Positions 8,594 through 14,437 of a DNA stretch of 34,428 bases are shown in pieces. The stretch's first letter is position 1. Each line of letters begins with the position of its first letter. The stretch is from an uncultured Muribaculaceae bacterium (lineage in GTDB: Bacteria > Bacteroidota > Bacteroidia > Bacteroidales > Muribaculaceae). Position numbers and translations under genes: made by a program. The notes under the pieces were generated by a model, which was not told the origin of the DNA, searched no databases, and saw only the letters and a program-made list of their open reading frames with translations. Location: assembly GCA_910584055.1 (NCBI GenBank), contig CAJTZS010000032.1:12047-46474 (forward strand). The letters run 5' to 3'.

Positions 8594-8791
8594 ATGCCTA
8601 AAGTAAAGACCAATGCCGCGTCTAAGAAGCGTTTCGCGCTCACCGGCACAGGGAAAATCAAAAGGAAACACGCTTATCACAGTCACATCCTGACTAAGAA
8701 GAGCAAGAAGCGTAAGAGAAACCTCGACCACACAGCGTTGGTTAACGATGCCAACCTCAAGTCAGTTCGCGAGCTTCTTTGCCTCCGTTAA
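8594..8791 (+). CDS. rpmI: 50S ribosomal protein bL35
   Basis: A 65-aa, highly basic protein that begins MPKVKTNAASKKRF and contains KRKHAYHSHILTKKSKKRKR, diagnostic of bL35. Full length for the family. It lies between infC and rplT, the usual bacterial order. A structured spacer precedes it (8505-8558) and another follows it (8832-8878), so the two ribosomal protein genes may be under their own translational control within the operon. Confidence 0.96.
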   Translation: MPKVKTNAASKKRFALTGTGKIKRKHAYHSHILTKKSKKRKRNLDHTALVNDANLKSVRELLCLR

Positions 8792-8831
8792 AAGATTCTC
8801 CCAATTTTACTTTTATCAATTTTTATTAACC

Positions 8832-8878
8832 GAACGTCCAGCTCCGCAAGTGCATAGAATTAATTGCCGCTGACGTTC
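8832..8878 (+). promoter_or_regulatory. Hairpin leader just upstream of rplT
   Basis: GAACGTC-c-AGC at 8832-8842 pairs with GCTGACGTTC at 8869-8878, a 10-bp stem with one bulged C. Inside it, GCAA at 8846-8849 pairs with TTGC at 8864-8867. The structure ends 16 nt before the rplT ATG. Its place suggests an L20-responsive element, as in other phyla, but this is inference. It is not a typical terminator because no U-run follows. Confidence 0.5.
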
Positions 8879-8894
8879 AAAAAATCAAAAAAAG

Positions 8895-9242
8895 ATGCCA
8901 AGATCAGTAAATCACGTTGCCTCAAGAGCAAAAAGAAAGAAAATCCTTAAACTCACCCGTGGTTATTACGGCAGCCGCCGCAATGTGTGGACGGTAGCTA
9001 AAAACACTTGGGAGAAAGGTCTGACCTATGCTTACCGCGACCGCAAACAGAAAAAACGCGATTTCCGCGCCCTCTGGATTCAGCGTATCAACGCCGCAGC
9101 CCGTCAGGAAGGTCTTTCCTACTCAATGCTCATGGGCCTCATCCATAAGGCAGGAATCGAGATCAACCGCAAGGTTCTCGCCGAGCTCGCAATGAACAAT
9201 CCCGCCGCATTCAAAGCAATCGTAGACAAAGTAAAAGCATAA
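8895..9242 (+). CDS. rplT: 50S ribosomal protein bL20
   Basis: A 115-aa basic protein with the canonical bL20 sequence (MPRSVNHVASRAKRKKILKL, GYYGSRRN, then RDFRALWIQRINAAAR). Full length. bL20 binds 23S rRNA early in 50S assembly and in several bacteria represses its own operon by binding the mRNA leader. The adjacent hairpin at 8832-8878 would be the natural candidate here. It is the last gene of the thrS operon and is followed by a strong terminator at 9266-9298. Confidence 0.96.
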   Translation: MPRSVNHVASRAKRKKILKLTRGYYGSRRNVWTVAKNTWEKGLTYAYRDRKQKKRDFRALWIQRINAAARQEGLSYSMLMGLIHKAGIEINRKVLAELAMNNPAAFKAIVDKVKA

Positions 9243-9265
9243 ACTTTGTCATCGGACAAAATCGT

Positions 9266-9298
9266 CAGGGTGTCGGAATCTCAGATTTCGATACCCTG
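9266..9298 (+). terminator. Terminator of the thrS-rplT operon
   Basis: A 15-bp stem (CAGGGTGTCGGAATC with GATTTCGATACCCTG, two G-U pairs) with a 3-nt loop is followed by TCTTTGTTT. A smaller hairpin TTTGTC/GACAAA (9244-9259) lies just before it. Confidence 0.75.
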
Positions 9299-9316
9299 TC
9301 TTTGTTTAGTCATTGG

Positions 9317-9431
9317 TTATATCCCTAAGTCACGCTCGGCATATTCCACTAAATTCCCATTTATCGCACTATTCAAATCATCATACATGGTCTGAGCAAC
9401 TATATGTGGAGGATATCGCAGAACCTTCAAA
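9317..9431 (-). pseudogene. Possible C-terminal gene remnant
   Basis: On the minus strand an open frame ends at TAA (9319-9317) and reads back through residues such as KVLRYPPHIVAQTMYDDL and INGNLVEYAERDLGI. The composition looks protein-like, but I do not recognise the family. The frame runs straight into the REP-like hairpin element at 9432-9513, with no plausible start, which fits a 3' fragment left after the element replaced or interrupted the upstream part. It could equally be a chance open frame of about 38 codons. Confidence 0.28.
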
Positions 9432-9513
9432 TGTAGGGATGCTCCCCGGAGCATCCGGTGTTAGACACCTGATCATTGTGTCGTTGGCGGATGCACCGGG
9501 GTGCATCCCTACA
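9432..9513. repeat. REP-like double-hairpin element, copy 1
   Basis: An 82-bp element bounded by TGTAGGGATGC and GCATCCCTACA. Each end is itself a palindrome: GGATGCTCCCCGGAGCATCC on the left and GGATGCACCGGGGTGCATCC on the right. Compared with copy 2 (11794-11872), the left hairpin has a paired A/T to T/A change, so base pairing is kept. It lies between rplT and the structured RNA gene. Confidence 0.75.
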
Positions 9514-9644
9514 ATTTGCGATACGATTAATCGAGTTTTGCAAAGTCCTATGCATGTGAATTGTTAAGTGAGATAAACGGGAATTTAAGGGAGGGAGGTG
9601 ATGCCGGGCGAGAGAGGAGATGAAAAAATTTTTTTGAGGAAGGT

Positions 9645-9676
9645 GTTGCATAATTGAACCGGTTGCATTATCTTTG
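9645..9676 (+). promoter_or_regulatory. Consensus promoter of the structured RNA gene
   Basis: GTTG at 9645-9648, a 20-nt spacer and TATCTTTG at 9669-9676 match the Bacteroidota -33/-7 consensus. The same -7 sequence is used for thrS. The expected start is about 9681-9683. Confidence 0.72.
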
Positions 9677-9681
9677 CGTTA

Positions 9682-9994
9682 TAAAACCAAAGCAAGAGAG
9701 CTTCGGACTCCTAAGTTTGATACACACCTCAGATGACCGCGAGGTAACGAAGACTTGGTAGCCGGTGAAGTTATACCACATCAAAGCAAATTGGGAAACT
9801 CATCAAATTTAATAGAAATACCGAGACATTCTTGTCTGTCGATGGCGGGCCCCACGCCGCAAGGCGTTGATTTCGATCACAGGCGGATTACAAAGATTGG
9901 CAAGACCTCAAAACCTGTCATTCGGAGTTTCGTCACATTCCTTTGATGTGGACCTTAAGAAGGGAGATGAGCATTCAGCTCTTCTCCCTTTTTT
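9682..9994 (+). ncRNA. Structured small RNA, probably Bacteroidales-1 / 6S-like
   Basis: A transcription unit of about 310 nt with its own consensus promoter and an intrinsic terminator, and no convincing reading frame. Visible helices are AAGC/GCTT (9690-9703), CC(u)AAGU/ACUUGG (9710-9758) enclosing ACCUC/GAGGU (9726-9745), a perfect 11-bp helix CCACAUCAAAG/CUUUGAUGUGG (9776-9786 with 9941-9951), and a CGCC-GCAA-GGCG tetraloop hairpin within the interior. From memory, the Bacteroidales-1 RNA motif is found downstream of rplT with just this kind of promoter and terminator, and has been proposed to be a 6S-type RNA. tmRNA, RNase P RNA and SRP RNA signatures are absent. The family assignment rests on context and should be treated as moderate; that a structured RNA is transcribed here is more certain. 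Confidence 0.62.
9960..9994 (+). terminator. Intrinsic terminator of the structured RNA
   Basis: AAGGGAGATGAGC pairs with GCTCTTCTCCCTT, a 13-bp stem with one T-T mismatch and a 5-nt loop, followed directly by a run of six T residues. This is the most classical terminator in the window. Confidence 0.88.
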
Positions 9995-9995
9995 A

Positions 9996-10118
9996 ATGTT
10001 TAATGTTGAATGAGTAATGTTTAATTATTAGACTCGGTTACACATTACACATTACGCATTAAACATTAACCCTTCTGTTTTAGGCATTACACATTTAACA
10101 TTACACATTAAACATTAA
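9996..10118. repeat. Heptad repeats in both orientations before the nitroreductase gene
   Basis: The left part reads as TTTAATG/TTGAATG/AGTAATG units and the right part as ACATTAC, GCATTAA, ACATTTA and ACATTAA units, which are the reverse complement of the left. The tract could therefore fold or form a cruciform. It starts in the T-run of the RNA terminator and ends about 6 nt before the GTG start at 10125. Confidence 0.8.
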
Positions 10119-10124
10119 ATAAAA

Positions 10125-10877
10125 GTGAAAGACGTAAAGGAAACACTTTTGGAGCGCACGAGCGTGCGCCGCTACGAGAGGGAGGCGATACCTGAAGAGA
10201 CGATGGATTTTATCTTCGAGGCGATACGCAACACTCCTACTTCATATAATGGTCAGCAGTTCTCTGTCATCGATATTTCAGACCAGGCTCTGAAAGAGGA
10301 ACTATATGCGATAACCAACCAGAAGCAACTGAAAACCTGCAACCGGTTGCTTATCTTCTGTTCCGATTATAACAAGATATCGCTGTTGGCGGAAAAGAAG
10401 GGTCTGGACATGCCGGCGTTCACCGACACGATGGACGGCGTGACTATCGGTATTATCGATGCCGCCTTGGCCATGATGAGCGCGGTGGTGGCTGCCCAGT
10501 CAGCCGGCCTCGGCTCAAACTGCATAGGATATCTGCGCACTGCCGATCCTGCCAGGATTGCAGAATTGCTGAAACTGCCCAAGGGGGTGTTTGTGGTTTG
10601 CGGGTTGGCACTCGGCGTTCCGCGTGAACAGCCCGACCTCAAGCCGAAACAGCCTAAGCCGTTGATGATCCATAAGAATCATTACCGCCAGGACAATGAT
10701 GCCCTTGTAGATGAGATGGAGAAATATGACGAAGTGGTTAAGCATTATAACCAAACTCGCGCCGGAGGTACTACCGACAACGACTGGGTGGCGCACATCA
10801 TCAACTATTATGACCATGCGATGAATTACCGGATTCTCGATTATCTGAAAGCCCAGGGTTACGACGTGAAGAAGTAA
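10125..10877 (+). CDS. Nitroreductase-family FMN oxidoreductase (NfsA-like)
   Basis: A 250-aa protein of the nitroreductase fold. The N-terminal FMN-binding motif is RTSVRRYEREAIPEE (about residues 11-25), followed by APTS-like TPTSYNGQQF (about 37-46). A central GIIDAALAMMSAVVAAQSAGLGSNCIG segment and the GVPREQPDLKPKQP region are typical of the NfsA/FRP group. Family members reduce nitro compounds, quinones or flavins with NAD(P)H; the natural substrate is unknown. The start is a GTG at 10125, placed right after the heptad repeat; no ATG precedes the conserved motif. dinD begins 23 nt after its stop. Location is cytoplasmic, since there is no signal peptide. Confidence 0.85.
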   Translation: MKDVKETLLERTSVRRYEREAIPEETMDFIFEAIRNTPTSYNGQQFSVIDISDQALKEELYAITNQKQLKTCNRLLIFCSDYNKISLLAEKKGLDMPAFTDTMDGVTIGIIDAALAMMSAVVAAQSAGLGSNCIGYLRTADPARIAELLKLPKGVFVVCGLALGVPREQPDLKPKQPKPLMIHKNHYRQDNDALVDEMEKYDEVVKHYNQTRAGGTTDNDWVAHIINYYDHAMNYRILDYLKAQGYDVKK

Positions 10878-10900
10878 ATGGTACTCATCATATTGGAGAT

Positions 10901-11752
10901 ATGAGCACAAGACTGACAAAGAAAGCTAAAGAGACTTTCGAGAGTATCAAGCATGTGGATGCGGATGGGCATGAATACTGGTCGTCAAGAGAGCTGTCCA
11001 AGGCTTTGGAATATTCGGATTACAGAACTTTTGAGGAAGTGGCACGCCGCGCTTATAGGGCATGTGCAAACAGTGGGGTAAATCCTGATGACCATTTCGT
11101 AGTAAAGTCCGAAATGGTTCAGATAGGTTCTAACGCTGAGCGACAAGTAGTTACTGTGTTCATAAGCCGATATGCCTGCTATCTCGCTATGCAGAATGCA
11201 AGCTCTGCGAAACCTATTGTGGCTCAGGCGCAAACGTATTTTGCAATTCAGACGCGTCGTGCGGAAATATTGTTGGATCAGAATCATCTCACGGAGGATG
11301 AGGAAAAGCGACTGCTTCTTCGCAATGAAATGCGGCATCATAATACCCAGCTTGCAGGGGTGGCAAATGATGCCGGAGTAAGAACCCCGCTTGATTATGC
11401 CATATTTCAAAACGAGGGGTACAAGGGATTGTATGGCGGTCTTGACAGAAAAGATATCCACAGACGCAAGGACCTCAAAAAATCGCAGGATATTCTTGAC
11501 CACATGGGCAGCACGGAACTTGCCGCAAATCTTTTCCGGGCTACATAGACGGAGGAAGTTCTTCGGAAGGAGAATATCAAAGGAAAGGTTAATGCCAACC
11601 GCGTTCATAAGGAGATTGGAGCGAAAGTTCGCAAAGCAATCAGAGAGATTGGAGGCACAATGCCTGAAAACCTCCCTACGCCTGAAAGTATCAAAAAATT
11701 GGAGACTAAACAAAAACGTTTGTTCAATAAGCAAGGACTGTCAAAGGCGTAA
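10901..11752 (+). pseudogene. dinD: DinD-like DNA-damage-inducible protein interrupted by an amber codon
   Basis: The frame encodes a DinD/BRO-type protein: BRO-N-like part at about residues 15-115 (WSSRELSKALEYSDYRTFEEV) and a conserved C-terminal half (HNTQLAGVANDAGVRTPLDY, MGSTELAANLFRAT). A TAG at 11546-11548 stops it at 215 aa. Beyond it the same frame stays open for 67 more codons to TAA at 11750-11752, with family-like sequence (TEEVLRKENIKGK, KVRKAIREIGGTMPENLPTP). From memory, E. coli DinD (about 274 aa) has RATQTEEKL here, so the TAG most simply derives from CAG (Gln) by one C-to-T change. DinD is LexA-regulated in E. coli and inhibits RecA strand exchange. The final TAA lies inside an inverted repeat arm (11748-11761). 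Whether the truncated form works is unknown. Confidence 0.8.
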
Positions 11753-11914
11753 CTATTCAGCCATTCAAACAGTCGTAGATTGCTGAGTATCAATGTAGGG
11801 ATGCACCCCGGTGCATCCGCGTGACACAATTCTATCTCCCCGAGGGCGGATGCACCGGGGTGCATCCCTACATTTCGCTGGTTTTAAGCTTATTTTATTA
11901 GCTGAATAGTTACG
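11748..11914. mobile_element. MITE-like element with 14-bp terminal inverted repeats
   Basis: CGTAACTATTCAGC at 11748-11761 is repeated in perfect inverted orientation at 11901-11914. The 167-bp segment contains REP-like copy 2 and no gene. The left arm overlaps the last codons and stop of dinD. No clear target duplication is visible, so this may be a decayed transposable element or a nested repeat rather than an active MITE. Confidence 0.5.
11794..11872. repeat. REP-like double-hairpin element, copy 2
   Basis: A 79-bp element with ends TGTAGGGATGCACC and GGTGCATCCCTACA. Both halves are self-palindromic (GGATGCACCCCGGTGCATCC and GGATGCACCGGGGTGCATCC) and are joined by a 30-35 nt linker that differs from that of copy 1. 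Confidence 0.75.
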
Positions 11915-12034
11915 GTGAGGGCCGATTTTTCTTAAAAAATCTTAACGGTTAAACCAACCGGAAGGAGGATTGTCTTAATTGTAGGTGATTGTCGCAGACG
12001 TTGCCGAAAAATAATAAAACAATGCTTTCGCGAC

Positions 12035-12072
12035 AAAAACGGAGCAAGCTTGCGGGCTTACTCCGTTTTTTT
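12035..12072 (+). terminator. Hairpin with T-run upstream of the sigma gene
   Basis: AAAAACGGAGCAAGC pairs with GCTTACTCCGTTTTT (one mismatch), followed by further T residues. It would end a transcript coming from the 11915-12034 interval, in which I see no gene. The self-complementary A/T flanks would let it work in both directions. Confidence 0.65.
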
Positions 12073-12145
12073 ATTGAATAAGTGAGTATGTGGGGCGCGT
12101 GCAGCCGTTTTAATATATACACCGATTCGATTTCTAATCACTTAA

Positions 12146-12153
12146 TACCTTTG
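12146..12153 (+). promoter_or_regulatory. -7 box (TACCTTTG) 4 nt before the sigma gene ATG
   Basis: TACCTTTG matches TAnnTTTG and ends at 12153, with the ATG at 12158. The transcript would be leaderless from 12158, or have a ~20-nt leader to the second in-frame ATG at 12182. No good -33 TTTG is seen at the standard distance. Confidence 0.42.
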
Positions 12154-12157
12154 ATTT

Positions 12158-12769
12158 ATGAGGAAAACTCAATATGAGAATATGAGGGATTCTACCTTGT
12201 GGGATCTATTTCTTAAAGGAGACATGACAGCATTGTCGGTGCTTTATAAGGAGCACTACAATCTCCTTATTAATTTCGGTATGAAATATTGTCCTGAAAT
12301 AGAGTTTGTGAAAGACTGCATTCAGGACACATTTGTCAAAATCTGTTCGAGCAGCCGACTGTCACCTATCGCATATGTCAGATCTTACCTGCTGACCGCA
12401 TTGAAAAATACGATATCCGACAGATTGTCCGGTTCAAGACTTGTCGATGATTTAGATGAGCATTTTTTTGAATTGTACATTGATGATTCCGGACTTGAAG
12501 AACTGTTTAGAGATGATGACGAGTCATTGCGTCTGAGTCGGCGGCTCGTTGAGGCATACGGAAATCTGCGTGGTAACCAACGTATGGCTTAGTATCTGCG
12601 TTATGTCCGCGGGTTGTCATATAGAGAGATTTCAGCGGTGCTCAATATCCATTCGCAATCATCGATGAACCTCATATCGCGCGCCCTTGCCTCGCTCCGC
12701 TCGCGTATGGTGTGCGGTACCCCTGTGATTATCAGCCTTCTGACGACTTTGGCACAGGAAAGGCTATGA
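12158..12769 (+). pseudogene. PUL-type ECF sigma factor interrupted by an amber codon
   Basis: The first 144 residues hold sigma region 2 (LYKEHYNLLINFGMKY, then DCIQDTFVKICSS and a YVRSYLLTALKNTISDRL block). A TAG at 12590-12592 then interrupts the frame inside the start of region 4. The same frame continues to TGA at 12767-12769 with an unmistakable region 4 (YLRYVRGLSYREISAVLNI, SSMNLISRALASLRSRM). In relatives the residue after NQR-x-A is normally hydrophobic, so a TTG-to-TAG change is the simplest origin. The truncated protein lacks the -35-recognising helix-turn-helix and should not work as a sigma factor unless the amber is read through. Followed 9 nt later by the first 186-bp repeat and then fecR, the normal partner. 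The start is 12158 or, by initiator context, 12182. Confidence 0.82.
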
Positions 12770-12778
12770 TAAACTTTA

Positions 12779-12964
12779 TAAGTAGGTAAGAAAAATTAAA
12801 CGATATATGTAGGTAATGACATCTTGCCCAATAAAACTTGTTCTTTTTGGCTGTTTTCACCTTGTAATTCAGTCGCATATGCCTATATGCTCCTTCATTA
12901 CGCGGCAAAAACATCTCAAAAATAACTGCGTTTTATTTGTGCATTAATTTTTCTTACTTACTTA
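12779..12964. mobile_element. 186-bp repeat (MITE-like), copy 1, between sigma gene and fecR
   Basis: A non-coding 186-bp element with ~21-bp imperfect terminal inverted repeats (TAAGTAGGTAAGAAAAATTA at the left; the complement ends in TTACTTACTTA at the right). It is matched by an element at 14108-14293 of identical length in reverse orientation, with only four mismatches over 186 positions. A 45-60 codon open frame on the minus strand exists in both copies but has no recognisable product. Just outside the right end, AGTGAGTAGGAAAAA resembles a further degenerate terminal repeat. Confidence 0.82.
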
Positions 12965-13011
12965 AAAAGTGAGTAGGAAAAAGGAACATAACCGTTTTAA
13001 ATGAAAACGTC

Positions 13012-14106
13012 ATGAAAATGGAGAGTGGAAAAAATGAGATTCGTTACGTAATGCGAGGCTTGATCCGGGAGATTAAGAAGCGTGAGGAGCAGGTGTCTGA
13101 ATCGGAAAAGGATGAAAGCTGGCTGCAGTTTGTTGAACTCAGAAATAATCTGCGTAAAAAAGCGCGGCGTAGACGTTTGACATCCATTTTTGCGGCAACT
13201 TGTGCGGCGGCGGTTATCGGATGTATTTTTATACCCTTGTTCAGAGAGCGATCGTCATCGCATCACCAAACGGCGGCCGTAATGAATCTGGAGCAATATT
13301 CACATAGTAAAGATATCGGTAATGAAAATATTGTGCTTATGATGGAGGGAGGGCAGAACATTTCCCTCAATGAGGAGAATCCATCGATAAAGTTTGCCTC
13401 TGACGGCACGCTGACAGTAAATTCAGACACGATAGATTATGCTGATGACCGACAAGGGACGCTGGCGGTAAATCGCCTTGTCACTCCGAAAGGAAAGAGG
13501 ACACATATGACTTTGGCCGACGGGTCATCGCTATGGGTGAATGCCGGCACTAATGTTGCGTTCCCTGCTCATTTCAGCACAGACCGTCGCGAGATATTTG
13601 TAGAGGGAGAGGTGTATATTGACGTTAAGCGTAACGAAAACGCACCCTTCTTTGTCCGCACCAAGGATTTTGATGTACAAGTGCTCGGAACAAGCTTCAA
13701 CGTTTCTGCGTATCCGACAGAGGAATCTGCTTCAGTAGTTCTTGTGAAGGGGAAGGTGAACGTGGAGAATAAAGAGCACCGTCGCGTGCATCTGAGTCCC
13801 GGTCAGATGGTGAGTGTCATAGATGGAGAACCGTGCTCCCCAAGACGCGTCGATGTATCGCAATATATCAGCTGGATAGACAATATGCTTATATATGACG
13901 ATCGCCCGCTGTCAGATGTGTTTCATAAGTTGACGCTATATTATGGCAAGGAATTCAAGATAGATTCCGATGCCGCCGTGATGCGCGTCACCGGCAAGCT
14001 CGACCTAAAAGAAGATCTTGACCTTGTCCTTAATACAATAAGCCATTCCACTTCCATAAAATACACGAAGATGTCTAACGGTAAAATCCGGGTATCAAAA
14101 GATTAG
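13012..14106 (+). CDS. FecR-type anti-sigma factor
   Basis: A 364-aa transmembrane regulator. Residues 1-55 are a charged cytoplasmic region, a single membrane segment lies at about 57-78 (SIFAATCAAAVIGCIFIPLF), and the periplasmic part holds a FecR domain (about 150-255, with TLADGSSLWVNAGTNVAFP and GTSFNVSAYP) and a C-terminal DUF4974/STN-like domain (about 285-360, DRPLSDVFHKLTLYYGKEF). Family role: it holds its ECF sigma factor until the STN domain of the outer-membrane transducer (here the SusC homologue at 14438) signals substrate. The gene appears intact, while its sigma partner upstream carries an amber codon. It is flanked on both sides by inverted 186-bp repeats. The second repeat starts 1 nt after its TAG stop. 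Confidence 0.9.
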   Translation: MKMESGKNEIRYVMRGLIREIKKREEQVSESEKDESWLQFVELRNNLRKKARRRRLTSIFAATCAAAVIGCIFIPLFRERSSSHHQTAAVMNLEQYSHSKDIGNENIVLMMEGGQNISLNEENPSIKFASDGTLTVNSDTIDYADDRQGTLAVNRLVTPKGKRTHMTLADGSSLWVNAGTNVAFPAHFSTDRREIFVEGEVYIDVKRNENAPFFVRTKDFDVQVLGTSFNVSAYPTEESASVVLVKGKVNVENKEHRRVHLSPGQMVSVIDGEPCSPRRVDVSQYISWIDNMLIYDDRPLSDVFHKLTLYYGKEFKIDSDAAVMRVTGKLDLKEDLDLVLNTISHSTSIKYTKMSNGKIRVSKD

Positions 14107-14107
14107 T

Positions 14108-14293
14108 TAAGTAGGTAATAAAAATTAATGCACAAATAAAACGCAGTTATTTTTGAGATGTTTTTGCCGCGTAATGAAGGAGCATATAGGCATATGCGAC
14201 TGAATTACAAGGTAAAAACAGCCAAAAAGAACAAGTTTTATTGGGCAAGATTTCATTACCTACATATATCGTTTAATTTTTCTTACCTACTTA
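14108..14293. mobile_element. 186-bp repeat (MITE-like), copy 2, inverted, between fecR and susC
   Basis: The reverse complement of copy 1 (12779-12964), with the same length and four mismatches. Terminal inverted repeats are 20 of 21 identical. It begins one base after the fecR stop codon. Flanks TTAGT (left) and ACTAA (right) extend the palindrome slightly. Together the copies form inverted repeats around a 1.14-kb unit that contains only fecR. Confidence 0.82.
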
Positions 14294-14437
14294 CTAAGGT
14301 CCTCAATTATTAATTTAAAAAAAGTTAAAAAAACAGACAGAAAGACTCTAATGCACGTGCAACAATGAACTCCGCAATACTCTGCGTGAGTATCTTAAAA
14401 CAACAATTAACAAAATCTAACATTAACGCTATATTGT
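14294..14437 (+). promoter_or_regulatory. susC upstream region and leader
   Basis: A 144-nt A/T-rich interval between repeat copy 2 and susC. No TTTG/TAnnTTTG pair is present, consistent with recognition by an alternative (ECF) sigma factor. A hairpin ATACTC-tgcgt-GAGTAT lies at 14377-14393. No operator can be named. Confidence 0.35.

Noticed and set aside
9755..9946. 63-codon open frame inside the structured RNA gene
   Set aside because: It spans the long-range helix and hairpins, has no protein-like composition and has no independent start signal; the RNA explanation fits better.
11546..12592. Genome-wide reassignment of TAG to a sense codon
   Set aside because: The TPR, fecR, GH3 and prfC genes end at TAG at the expected family length, so TAG serves as a normal stop here.
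12732..12914. Small minus-strand protein within the 186-bp repeat
   Set aside because: The frame is found in both repeat copies but changes between them do not favour silent positions, and it has no known family; treated as part of the element.
14351..14368. Short leader peptide (MHVQQ) before susC
   Set aside because: Only five codons, with no feature linking it to regulation; likely chance.
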